Shown here piece after piece: positions 36,333-49,100 of a stretch of 64,000 nt of DNA. Position numbers and translations under genes: made by a program. Numbering within the stretch: the first letter of the stretch is position 1; each line of letters opens with the position of its first letter. A model generated the notes under the pieces. It had not been told where the DNA came from, searched no databases, and saw only the letters and a list, made by a program, of their open reading frames with translations. This DNA comes from Sarcocystis neurona (Eukaryota; Apicomplexa; Conoidasida; Eucoccidiorida; Sarcocystidae): assembly GCA_000727475.1 (NCBI GenBank), contig KL647293.1:1314588-1378587 (forward strand). The letters run 5' to 3'.

Positions 36333-38416
36333 CTGTAGAGAACATGCCGCAAGAAAAGCTGCAATGCAACGCTGTGTCTCTTCCACGACCCCTTTCGACG
36401 CCGCAAAAGAATGCCTTGAGGTGTACATACCCCGAACGCGTCGATCCAGCACGTACAAAAAAAGGAAAAAACAAGTTGCGGCGGGTGTCTGCCTCCATAC
36501 GGCAAGGGTCGCGCCCCCGCGAGGACGAATGCAGTGTGCACCCGAAGTTCGCACCTCGCAAGCACTATCACGCACAGGCCGAAAAAGGTCTCCACCTGTG
36601 AACTCGACCGCAACTGACGTACCACGAAGACCCATTCTCGAAGAGGAAGCCAGTGTGTTGTACACCCACCACCGGACACCCCCACCCAGCCAACGGCAAA
36701 AAACCGAAAAAACTGTACATCTGCGAGAGAAATACACGTCTCCCGCCCCAGGGCGGAGGGCGAGCAACGGGAGACGGCAGCGCCGAGGCGCAAGCTGTGA
36801 GGTGTACATACACCCGAATGCTTTGCCTTCCTACACTTTTCACAAGTATCCTCTGAGATACAGAAACGTACGTAGGCTCAGTTAAAAGATGCACGTACAC
36901 ACACACCACTCCGACGCACCACCTCCACAACATGCTCCGGAAATCCCTCCCTGTAAATTGACACCGCATGCACACGGCAAGTCACCGCACACTGATGCGT
37001 TAGGCGCTGTCTGCTCGCATGTATACACGTACAGACCTGCATGCGCTTCTGAGATACCGGGAACCAACGTCCAGTACCCCAGCGGACGAAAACATCGGCG
37101 ATACGACGGTGTGTCGGTAAAGACAGGAACTATCTATTTCACACAAAGACATCTGCGCACCCTCCGACACGCGCGGCCCAGAGTGACCAGATGGAAACGC
37201 CAGCTCCCTCTACACCGTGTCGTGGTGAGACGCGAACCGACATGTGCCAGTGTTCCCGCAGGTCCGCTTATTCTTTCAAACAAATCGCGCGCAACAAGAG
37301 GAGGAGACGCACGTCGCTAAACAACAAGTTCTTCCGTCGTGAAAGGTGCTTCGCGGAACAAAAGGAACGCGTAAGAGAGTTCAGAGTCGGATTGTTTGCT
37401 CATCGAGTATCGCCATCTCCCAACCAGGGGAAGCATCAGGCCTATCATTGAAAATCATCACGTCCCGCGTCGACTGTCGGTTCGCCCGGCGCCGAAACCA
37501 CACACACCTCCACACAGACACTGTACACGCACACGAATACGGTACCTTCGCACACACACACACACACACACACAAACATATACCCATACAAAATACGCGC
37601 CTTGCAGCTGTCCGAGACACACATGTACATATATATACACACACATTGCATGCATACGCGTACTGGACAGTAGAAGTATAGAAACGCACGGACGTCACAA
37701 GACACTCATCTCGCAAACGTGGAACGCCCTTACGTAGACAAGTACGCAGGGATGCTCCCACCGACAAACCGACGGCTGCTACACATTCACTTCGTTTCCT
37801 GTGTGCTTTGTCCGCCTTCAGCGACCGCTCTGCACCTCCTATCACCACATCACTGCTCCTCTTGTGAGAAGCGCCGTGCACCCACTGATTCTTCGCTGTT
37901 CGGCGGTACATACGCACACAAACACACGCACTCACGCTCGAGACAAACCTGTAAACTTGACACAAAAAAGCATGTGCTGGGCAGTGCATGCATTGCTCCG
38001 TACACAGCCATGTGCGTCTAATGGTTTGTCAACTCCCTGCGATCCAACTTGACGGTGTGCCTGTTTTTTGTCATCGTCTTCTGCTGTGGTTGTTCCCTTA
38101 ACTTTTCCCCCCGCTGCACACCGGTTCTCGTGCGCCGACCCACACACGCGTAGACAGATGGGTGGTAGAGGAAAAGAATACTTTCGGATACACAGCATCT
38201 ACAAAACATACGCGTACAGATGCTGTCTCTACGCAGGTTCGTACGCGTCTTCTTCCATGCCAGTGAATACACACATCTACGCTCTTAAACACGTGCATAC
38301 GCTTCTTCTTAACCGGGTGTAGAACGTGAACAAACTCGGACCTTCTTATTCTTCCTGCCGCCAGCAGCTGCCGCTGCGGCGATCTGCTCCTTCGACTTCT
38401 TCTCCTTCGGAGCCAT
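36030..38416 (-). CDS. RPS25: 40S ribosomal protein eS25 (two exons, 125 aa)
   Basis: Small-subunit ribosomal protein of the eS25 family, part of the cytosolic 40S particle near the head, where it contacts tRNA and viral or cellular IRES elements in other eukaryotes. Exon 1 is 38,416-38,342 and encodes 25 residues, ATG at 38,416, with the typical start [13 protein letters not shown], an Ala run and GGRKNKK. Donor GT at 38,341-38,340. Exon 2 is 36,332-36,030 after a 'tctctacag' acceptor, beginning [12 protein letters not shown] and containing [28 protein letters not shown] and IYTR, all hallmarks of the family. The splice is phase 0. The C-terminus is extended by a Ser/Thr/Gln-rich tail ending QQQPQ, TGA at 36,030. 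Intron 2,009 bases. Confidence 0.95.
36333..38341 (-). other. RPS25 intron
   Basis: Unusually long for a ribosomal protein gene. Holds a (CA)n microsatellite at about 37,550-37,575 and no recognisable gene. Confidence 0.85.
38342..38416 (-). CDS. RPS25: RPS25 exon 1
   Basis: 75 bases, 25 codons, phase-0 donor AAGAAG|GT. Confidence 0.93.
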
Positions 38417-41400
38417 CTGTTCACCTGCAGCAGCTATGCAAACGCAGACACCCGTGATGCACATATAAACATATATACATACATACATACACATACAGTA
38501 CACGTAAATACGTAGCAAGTGCCTACAGGTGTATACACATACATATGCATAGATACAAATCTGTTCACGGCGGAGCCGGAACCTTCGATCCCATAGGCTT
38601 CGATGTGATAGTGGAGCTCGCCGGTCCCGGAATCAGAACGTGTGGTCAACTACGTTACTCCATACTAGCTGCAGACGATGCAAAAACGTCATGCTAACTA
38701 CTGCTAGTCCATAATACACACTTTCAGAGGAGCAGCATATATATTGAGTGATACTTGCAATTATGCGCTTAGAGTCGCAACGCTAGCAAAACGAAAAGAC
38801 AGCACCTGTAGCAAATCAGCAGCAGAAACACGTAGCAACAGCACCAGAGCAGCTGAAGATGATACGAGTGGCGGAGGCATGGATTCGGAAAGGCGTGAAT
38901 ACGGAAGCTGCAACTGAAGAACTTCCCAGCAGCGTCGCCGCCATCACACGCGATGCAGCATTCACATATTTTGGCGCCATGAGTTCGCAAAGGAACAGCT
39001 CGGCCAGCATCAGAACACCGCGGCGGCGGCTAGATAGCAGCGCCCCGTCATCGAGGGGTGGAGCGGGGGTGACGGAAGAACCGGCAGTATGGCATCAGTT
39101 AAACGGAAGAGAGAGACCTCCCTCACAACTGGAGAATCTTCGATGCAGAGCTGCAGTAGTGAGTTCTCAGAACCACTTCTGCTCTATACAGATCTAAGCA
39201 GAAGGGATCGTACGACGGGATCGTACAACGGGATCCTACGACATCATCGTACGACGGGATCACGCCTACACCGCAGCACGTTCGCTACAGAAAAAACGAC
39301 GCTTCGAAGGAAAGAAGAGTGCTTTATAATCCTCACCTTTCGATATACCAGGCTTGAACTGCAGGCTTCACAAAGCACGAAATCGAAAATGAAAAGAACA
39401 AAATGAATTTACACTCCGCCGCCGCTCCGAAGAGAACACCAGCAGCGATGCGTCCCCATCCCACAAGCAATGCCACCAACAGCACCAGGAACCCTGTAGC
39501 CGCCACACATGCGCAGCGCTACAGCACCCGCAGCGTTGGAACGGTAATTGCCGCTGAGTCAGCAAAGCAGCCCGTGCTCCTGTAGCAGATCTTGTAAGCA
39601 GCAGAGACGTTGAACCCGCGAAGGCCCTAATACAGCAACAGCAAGACCAGTAGTGACACGAGCAGGAGCAGTGTTGCGGCGCCGTCTTCCCCCCCACAAC
39701 CGTAGCCCCCAGTACCACCCGAAGGCGCATACCGCGTTCGTTCCCTCATTCGTTGCCTCCTCGTCTAAACATGTATATGCCGTGTAGCTGCTGACGTACA
39801 AGCCTGTTAACACAAGTGTCTGCGCAACGGTCTGCAACAATGCGAGAACGTACCAGGAGACAATTGTTGCATGTGGTAGTGCTTCACACCCGTGCAACTT
39901 TTACAACGACACTGCGTTAACCCCGCCTTGAAGGTTTTACAACTCGTTTCTCGAGTTACAACTCTGGTGGAACCCAAGGTGAAGAGTTACTGCTGCTTCT
40001 GCCACGTCATTATGAGGTTTCTGTAGCGGGTACTCATGCGTCCTACCCAACGCATAGGTCGCTTTTTTGGGATTAGTGTGCCTCGAGGTAGTCTGCTACT
40101 TAATTCAAGCGATGCAGATTCCCCACGGCTTTTAGCACTACAAAATTTCTGTAGACCTGAGTAGGTTTTCAGTGTCTTGCGGTCATTACGGCGCTGGCAT
40201 TACTTCTGTGTTAAATCCGTTACGGTATATACCTTCGTAGTACGCAAGTGTTGCTCCAGACTCTCTATGCAGCTACGGTGGCATTTCCAGTAGCGGATGT
40301 AGCACTTGTTCTGCATTCATGTCGCTTGTGCTGCGCCTATGTTTATGAAGGCAAGTGTACAACCAGTATTCATGCGTAGTACGATTAAGTACACTTTCTT
40401 GACTCATTCTGCAACCGTTGCCTCGCTCTACATGAACGAGTGTAAATACATGGAGACAGAGATGTCCACACCGCAGTATGCCCTCACATGTATGTGCACA
40501 TACTTGTGCACGTCCGCCTGACTGTGCGTACGCAGCACCGTAGAGAAGACAACAGTAGAAACTTCCCCACTCGCAGAAATGGGCGGCTGCTGAATGGTAT
40601 TCTACGAGAGGGACGGCTGTAGCGTCATGGAACTGCAGACCGTGTAGTCGAGCAGGGGGTCACCACGAGCTATGATTTTCCTTTACTATCTTACATGTAC
40701 ATTGCAGTTGTGCCAATTATTCGCGTTCTGCACGGGTTGTTACTTGCGTATCTACATCTACACGTACCCGCATTAATGTGTGTGGTACCACAACACGACG
40801 CAGAAGACGACGTAGTTGTTCCGGCATCTGGTCGCACTTCTTTGTTTGATCGAACCTGGACCAAGTGTGATGACATTTCCACTCGTGTCTCTAGTACCTG
40901 GGCGGACGCCAGTATGCAGGAACATCTACCTAGACGGTCGTGCACCCGTGTCAGTATCCGTCAGTATTCAAAGATACATGGCCTGGATTGTTCTTTCGCT
41001 AGATTGTTCCGCCATGTACGCACCCGCATTACGCATGTAACACGGAGAATCGGCATTCTGTGGTGTACGTATGTAGGTTTAAGCACGTAAACACTAATCT
41101 CCGGGTATGCCCTGGTAGACGGTCATGCACACGTGTGTGCACGTATAGACGTATACATATATTCATACAGACTCGTATGCATACATATACATGAATGCAC
41201 TTAATAGACATGTGTTAGGAACGGCATGTTATAATACTCTCAAAAGTGTGATAGCGTACGAACAGGCCCTGACTTTGCACGTAGTCAGGCAGTGCCCTGG
41301 GCGACGCACACCATGAATACATATACGTACATTATGCTCACAAATGCGTCAGTCCAGCTATATAGTTAAACGTGCGCCCTGTGGTGTCTCGGCGCCCTGA

Positions 41401-42932
41401 TGAAGAGAAACGGTTCTGTTCACGAACACGTCACCTCAGAAAGGACGCACCTCCGCGCGTGCAGACCACCCCAGGAGAACCGACAAAGGCATACTTTTAT
41501 CGGTTCATCTCCCCGTATGCATATACGGAGAGAAGAACAATCGTGCAACTTGAGTCTTGTTTCCGAGTACAGGCGGCGGCGACAAAATTGCAATCAGACG
41601 TGAAACCCAGTTAGCCACTCTTCTGGTTTCCTCTCTCTCTCCCCCTCTCAACACCTCCCCCGAACTGTTCCTCACGTCAGCTTCTTCGACTGAACCGCCC
41701 CATGGCGGCGTGGCTTCGTTCCTCGCAGGGCGTCCAGGGAGGAGGCTGCAACACAGATATCGTCAGATTTTCAGCGATCCGCCGTTCAAAGTCGAAACAA
41801 TCACCACTTCAACTTCAGCAATTAAAGATACATAAACTGCCCGCAGAGGTCTGACTTTCCGCCACCACACGTTACCACAGAGTATTGATGTTCCCTGTGC
41901 AACTGCGTTTGCGTGGATTTGCAGACATGTGCGTGCACCAGTACACACATATCTACCACACACACCTGCATGCAACAGTACATTGGCGTGGCTGTGCCTG
42001 GGAGGTTGGGAACTCCACAATACGAATTTCGGCAGAAAAAAGCTCTACTACTTAGGTCCTGGCGCAGGGTCTTGCGAGGTTAGACCCCTTCAAATTTAAA
42101 ATGGGCTCTCTTGCTTCTATGTAAGTTATAACGTTGAATCAATCTCTATTACGTATAGAGGTTCACATTTCACCAGGCACGCCCCACGAAGTGTGTGCCC
42201 GTTTGCTTGATTTTCAGTTGCCCACACCCCGCCCTCCCCGCCTTCATTTTCCGCGGATACAACATATACGTCTAAATACAAGTATCCATCCTTATTCAGG
42301 TACACAAACCCCCCTTCACAGATTCATACACATATATATATATAGAAATGTATACGTACTTGTCTACGTCGTCATAGATACACAGGCTTTGTCTCACTAG
42401 ACACGGTGTACGCATGTTACTCTTACGGCTGGACGTCCGTCAGTGTGCGGGTTTACATTTATGCGAACGGACATGTCTACAGCAACGAAAAACCCCTGCG
42501 CCAATCAACATTCCTTCTCTGGAGGTCCACGACACACGGCGGTAACGTTACCTCCTGTTGTGTGCACCAGCGCGCTCTTTCGCTTTCCTCTGCAGGAGTA
42601 GTCATGCCTGCGGGTGACCCGTGACATTCTTCGTATCAGATGCCTTCCCATGTGTGGATTCTCTTGTTAAGAGCTACTCGCCACACCCTGCTATCATCAG
42701 TTCGACGGCAACAGGCGAAGTGCCCCTATTATGACACCGGTGGGCGCGTATGTCGCGCCACACAGCTTCGCATGCATACTCACACGCGCGTACGCACACA
42801 AGCGAAACAACGCCTACAACTGAACGAGCGTATATCCCCACTTTTCCCACGCTCCTACGCGCACCTGAGCGCCCCTGCAGCTCCAGCTTTGATGTGGGCG
42901 TCCTGCAGACACGAAGGTATGCACGTGTGCAC
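38417..42932. other. Intergenic region between RPS25 and the nicalin gene
   Basis: No gene is convincing. Noted: a plus-strand frame open from about 38,787 to 39,197 with a possible acceptor at its start; a run of four variants of a 13-base 'gatcgtacgacgg' motif at about 39,205-39,260; a 131-codon ATG frame at 40,695-41,090 (+) with no recognised domain; a TC-rich tract at about 41,625-41,662; a (TA)n patch near 42,328. The 5' region of RPS25 lies at the left and the 3' end of the nicalin gene at the right. Confidence 0.4.
40695..41090 (+). CDS. Possible small ORF, unknown (131 codons)
   Basis: ATG-started frame without microsatellite content and with a hydrophobic N-terminus (VVPIIRVLHGLLLAYLHL). 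Nothing in it is recognised, and frames of this length arise by chance in this window, so it is listed only as a candidate. Confidence 0.12.
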   Translation: MYIAVVPIIRVLHGLLLAYLHLHVPALMCVVPQHDAEDDVVVPASGRTSLFDRTWTKCDDISTRVSSTWADASMQEHLPRRSCTRVSIRQYSKIHGLDCSFARLFRHVRTRITHVTRRIGILWCTYVGLST

Positions 42933-43121
42933 CTATAAGATATAGCACTTATCAACAGCTGCTGCTGTCTTACCTATGGTCGCTCTCAGCAGAAACATGC
43001 AACGTCCCCAGCCGACGAGAGAGAAGTATACGGAAAGCGTGTAAATAATGGCCAGAAGCAGCAGAAGCAATTCGAAGACGAGCGGCCTCGATTCCACCAC
43101 CGCCAGCATTACGGGGGGATC
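42933..43121 (-). CDS. NCLN: Nicalin exon 10 (C-terminal membrane span)
   Basis: Acceptor gcgctgcag|GAT. Encodes DPPVMLAVVESRPLVFELL followed by a hydrophobic helix and FLLRATI. Read through it stops with TAG at 42,933; a GTAAGA at 42,973 could instead lead to an unseen last exon. Confidence 0.8.
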   Translation of the reverse strand, partial: DPPVMLAVVESRPLVFELLLLLLAIIYTLSVYFSLVGWGRCMFLLRATIGKTAAAVDKCYIL

Positions 43122-46100
43122 CTGCAGCGCAGTGCAGGGAGGCGTACAGCGCAGAGGCCAGAGAAAAAAACGTTTACCACTGCGTCTCACCCAGGAGATA
43201 AAATCTTTTTCTACCGACACTCAGCTGCTGCCACAGTGCCCAATCTGGTCACGAGAGTACTCACACACGCATCTCACGCAACGGCACGCGCAAAACAGAT
43301 ACGCAGTGCCAGCGAGATGCAGAGAGATGCATGTAGAAATGTGTTTTGCGTTTTATGCTAGAACACAAGAGTACAGGGGCGCCATGCTTACAAGTGGACT
43401 GGACCCAACAGACGCGCTTCTTCGATACATATGTATATATATGCAGAAGCTCCACGGCATGTGCATACATATATATGTATGTATAAATATTTAGATACGC
43501 GTAATTCCAACATTAGCAATTTTCTGTGTAGGCAGCTACAACAATTTTCTACCTACGACCTCTTCAGGAAGTACTTCTTGGGGTCTAGGTGTGGTTCGCT
43601 TACGTCCGTTCGGCTTTTGTTGAAACAAACTCAGGTACCCAAGAAATATAACAGAGAAGTGTACACTCACTGGCTTAGGCTGTATATATATTGGCACACG
43701 GTAATACACACACGTATACATGTGTACGTTAAACGTTCATGTGGATATACACGCATACACGCGTATAGAGACGTACCAGCGCAGAGACACACAAACGCAA
43801 AACTATGAAGAAGCACGTATGCTCAAGCGCATATCTACGCCAAACACGTAGAAACGGACAAGTCTCTCCGTGTCCACCTCCACGTGCGTATTCACGCGTA
43901 TACGTAGACACATACAGAAGCACAGACACAGCCTTACGCATACGCACGTAATGTGTGAAGACGCGAGCGGGAGAATACAGACACGCTTCCGAAGCGAATG
44001 TGTGAAGTTTATCCGCAGACCACCACCTCTCTGCACAGGCACCCTCTTCGGCGATAGTAAGCAGCCCACCGCAGAGACGCAAATTCTTAATGGATCACCC
44101 ACCTGTGAAAAGAGTGCGCACACACAGCTGCGGTGTGCAGCGGGGACACCAGAGTAGCGAAGAGCTACGTAAGTACGTTTCTTGCCTCCGCTTGCTTCGT
44201 ACGCGTGTGTTTTCTCTACGTATATCTCTGTCTCTGTCTCTACGTTTCCCTCGATAACACTCTGGTCAATACTCTGGAGAAACACATGGGTTACGCATGT
44301 TTACACGCGAGAATATATACATATATATACATACACACACATGTGTACACAAACATTTATACACAGACACGTACTTGATGTATATGCGTGCGGAGACACA
44401 TACACGCATATTTCACCCTAGATATAAGCACCTCTACCTGGATTTATACAGAGGCCCGGATACTCAGATATAGTCCACTTTGAGTGGGATACAGCACAAC
44501 AGACGACGAGTGTGTTGGTGGCGTACGTAGAAAAAGCGTCGGCCCCCGGCAAGCTGTAGAGAGAACTGCTGGACGTGCGCAGCGGTAAGCAGCTGCTGCA
44601 GTTTCCGGTGTATGGAGTGTAAATACGTTTCTGCAGAAGAGAGGGGATCCCCAGCATCACCAGCACCAGCGGCCCGAGGGGACGCAGCCGCGGCGCGTTG
44701 CAGACCCGCATCTCGCACCGCGTAGAATCTGCGCGCACACATATTCAGCAATGAGAGGACAAACCATAAGAAGCACTCCCAGCAGTAGAGCAACACCAGA
44801 GACGTAGCAGAGTAGATGTTACTGCCCAGAAGGCGCAACAGCGGCTTGTTGCAAGGCTGCTGCTGCAGTGTTGTATTCAACGCTTGCTCTCGTAACCGCT
44901 GCACCAGCTGGAAGTACGCCGTGGAGAACCACAGCAACGGCATCCACCAGATCAGCAGCAGCAACAATGGCAGCGTAAGATAGCGAGAATAGCAACATAT
45001 TCACAGACCCAGCAGCAGGGGCAGGAGAATACACAGGAGATCGGGGAGAGGAATCCAGCGATAATGGGGCAGCGGGAGAGCAGCACAACAATCGACAAAG
45101 ATTATGTATGCGGCCATCTGACGGAAACAGAATAGCAGAGAAAAAGGCGTTAAGAGTGCAGCAGAAGTCTCACGCCAGTAATAGCAGCAGCAGCAGCAAA
45201 AGAGCCGGATCCCCATGTGTGTTGCAGCACCAAAACGACACCCGTTAAGCCGCAAGGCACGCACACCAACAAAGTGGCAGCAAAAGCACCAGCAGCAGGA
45301 GGGATATACGCGATAGAGGGCAGCACGCGGAGCGGCACAGCCGCCACCGAGACCAGCAGAGAAACCTCAGGAAAGCCACAGCAGCGACAAAGCTGCAGCG
45401 GCTGTCGCTGCACCAAGAGCAGCAGCAGGAGCATAGTAGGAACATTACCACCAGTCCAGGACCACTGGAGTAGAAGCAACAGAGTAACAGGCATACTGGA
45501 GCAGCAGCAACGCCAAAGAAATGGGAGTAGGAGAGCGCAGGACGGCAGCAACACCCTCACTGCCACCTCGAGCCGCAGCAGGAGCAGCACGTCACTGACA
45601 GGCAGGCAGGAAAACGCCCACCAACCCAGCGGCAAAGCAAAGTACCAGCAACAACGTAACAGTCATAGCGCAGCAGCAGCAGCACCACGGGAACGGGCAG
45701 CACGGCAGCAATCCCGTGTCACCACCCCTGGGGGCTGGGACAGCCACAACAAAGCATCGGTTAGATTGCAGCAGCAGCAGCGGCAACGTGGGGGCGGGAC
45801 TGGGAGACGGAATGCGAAGGCGACCCGGCGACAGTCGCAGGAGGAGCACACAAAGAGATCTCGTGGGGGGCGGCGCACTGGCGCAGCAGCAGCAGCCACG
45901 CTTGATCTTTTCCACGCCGTCCTTCTGCCGCGTCTTTCTCTTCTTCCCTGCTGCCGCAGCGCGCCACCTCCGCAGCCGCAACAGCGGGCGCGACTGCCCC
46001 ACTACACCACTGGACAGCCAGTCGGTCCCTTCTGTCGAAAAATCTAATCCTGGGCACCCAACGAGATACTGCAAAAACACTAAGTGTTCCTCCTTAAAAA

Positions 46101-49100
46101 CGCGACGAGAAAACGACAGATTTTCTGCCCTTCGTAAAGAAGTCGTAGAAGTCGCAGAGACACGCCAAGGGGCTAAATCCTTGTACACTTCTGTTGCCAC
46201 TGGAGAATAGCGGCAGCACCGCGAGCGTATTTTGCAGAAGCCTGTTTGAAGAGCTGTGTACATATACATATATATATATATATGTACATCCCGAGGAATG
46301 CAGAAAGACACCTACGTCTGCATGTGTTCACTTATACGCGCGCTTGCAGAGAAGGAGACATACAGGTAGATAGACAGATTACGTAGATGAATACGCACAA
46401 ATTTTTTAACATGTGTGTGTGTCCAGACAGAGAGACAGACATATACGCATACGCGTTTTTTCGAACATGTGTAGGAAAAACGGGTAGATTTACGGTACTC
46501 GTTATGACTCATTATTGCCAGATACATACGCAGACGCACACACACATACACATAAGTGTATACTTTCCTGCAGAAGAAACAGGCAGACTGATACACCTCA
46601 TTATGACTACACTGCTGCCAGATAGATAGACACAGGCATACATATATATATATATATGTAGACGTTGCTTGAAGGTACCTGGATGTCTGAGAGGCCTGGG
46701 AAAGCCACGCCTCCAAGAATGGAGCGAAGGGCGCATAGCTGCTGCTGCCGCTGCTGCTTTCTCTGCTGCTGTCGCCGCTGCTGCGTATATTCAGAATATC
46801 AACAGTGGGATCTGGAATCTCATAGACGAAGTGTGCGAGGCCGTCGGCTACAGCAGTCACAAGCTTCTGCAGCGCTTCTGCTGAAGGAGGGCTGCGCAGC
46901 AAAGAAGAAGCAGCAAAGAGGAGAAGAGCAGAACAGACGCAGCACAGGCAGCAGACACTTGACGGTCACAACTACCTGCTTCTACAGTCTCCTCAGTATC
47001 TGTGTCAACCGTAGCCTCTTTCTCTCTACATTTCCATATATATATATATCTATATACATACACGTATGCATATATGTACATATATATATATCTATGCCCA
47101 CACGTAACGTAATACACTTGACATTCCGACTGTATAGGTGCACACGTGTAACCTACGCAGAACTGGTACATGCACGTTCGACGCCTGCTTCTGTTCCTGC
47201 GTCTACGAGCCCTTCAAACACGAAACATATGCAGCCTACGCGATAATAGCACTGCTTCCTTACAGCACAGCGGAGAACCATTACTTTTTTCAGCAAACAC
47301 TGTCTATTAGGCGTTTTACATTTCCGGCAACTTGTCTAAATTTAGCGAAACCACCGAGAGGCGCAGAGACAGAAGTGACAGGACCGGGCGGATGAAACGG
47401 CAACAGCTCTGTCCCGCAGCAAATGTTCGTTGTCCGCCGACTGTTCGTTCACTATACGCGCACGTAGGAACGTGGTGGCTCACATTTATCTTCTTACAGA
47501 AAGGCCGATAGAAGATTCTTAGATAACGTAGTAGTGACTCATGTATATGTGTGCACGTTTGTGTATCTATATTCGCATCATGCTTATGTAGTTACCTAAA
47601 TGTACGTCTTTCTCTCCTTCTCTCCGTCAGTATCTGTCGATCTCTCTCTATATACACACACATGTATGTATATATACACGTGCGTCTGTAGACACGTAGA
47701 GAATGATGCACAGAGATCCGTCTGTACACAGACGTGTTCTGCAAATAGAGACACGGTCTAACACACACTACTCGCCTTAACTTACGTATATTCATATCAG
47801 ACGTACAGCTGGACTAGGAAGTACCTACACGCTTGACTGCCTGTGACGATATTCATACAGATATGTACATACACATGCGTGGGATAAAGAGGGGAACACA
47901 AGGTTGAAGTAGTGCGTACATCTGCGTATGTATACACGTATCACGTTAAGAGCTACACAGACACTACATAGCTGTAATATGTACACGCGCGTGCGCCTCA
48001 TGAAAAGTTGTATCTATCTATCTATCTATATATATATATATATATATGCGCGCACCACGACAAGGGATATACAAGCAACCTAAACAGCCACACACGTACA
48101 CACGCATATTGGAAAGAGGTGTAAATGAGGTTGCGTATCTTCATCAATACGCACGTGTACGCAGACATATATATATATGCACGTGTATGTATACATATTT
48201 ACATGTGTACATGCGCACCACGGCAATGTATACACACGCAAGCTGAACATATATGTATGTACAAGCACACCGTGGAGAGGTATAGATAAGGTTACATATC
48301 TTCACGAGTAGGTACGCGTGTGTAGGCAGAACAGGCAGATACGTCCACAAACCTGGTGTCTAGGACGGAGCTACGTTGCCACAGAGGCCGGGCGTCTGCA
48401 CGTGCAGAGAGAGACGCAGCAAGCAGCCGCTTTAAAGTAAACTGCTCGTGCTGCCACAGCAGCTGCAGCGGAGCGCCTGCTGAATGCAAGGCAATCTTCT
48501 TCGGCTTCAGCAGCAGGGAAAAACCAGCCAGGTCCAGCGAGGAAGCAAGAGACTGAAAGGACAAAAAGGGAAGGCAAGGTGCGGCACAGATATACACAGA
48601 CACACACAGGACACGCCATGAGATATACGCGCGGACATGCATATTCACAGCACTCATATGTACATACGTATATATATATATATATTAGACGCGTGTATAC
48701 ACCTATATCACCGCACGTTCTCTGACACACTTTTGAGAGGAGAGACTGTGAATGAAGGGAATAGGAGGTAAAAAATAAAGACGACGTGGATGGCCGTAGA
48801 ACAATTTTGCGCATGCACGTCAGAATGTCTGTGCACACAAGGACACCCCCACACGTACACACACGTATGTACGTACACACAGGAGAGACAGAGACACACG
48901 TAAGAAATGTCCACGGATCCACCTGAAGAGGTGACTGGCGGCGCTACCCAGGTGTACGTAATACATTTGCACAGACCTCCTCCTATACAGACGCGTTTCT
49001 ACGTGCACACACACATGTATGGGCCGGTATTTGCATGAGCACATCGACGCGCTTACGTAGAAATACACGCGTGTATACATATATGTACACATACGTATAC

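Noticed and set aside
38787..39197. Plus-strand frame with faint likeness to a histone-fold subunit (GVN...AITRDAA)
   Set aside because: Spacing is wrong for POLE3-type proteins and there is no supporting exon; probably chance.
45217..46311. Frames of 276 (+) and 239 (-) codons
   Set aside because: CAG-rich intron 8 of the nicalin gene. A piece at about 46,200 with a 'TEVYKDLAPW' stretch was tested as a nicalin exon, but its splice phase does not fit, and exon 9 at 44.5-44.7 kb aligns far better.
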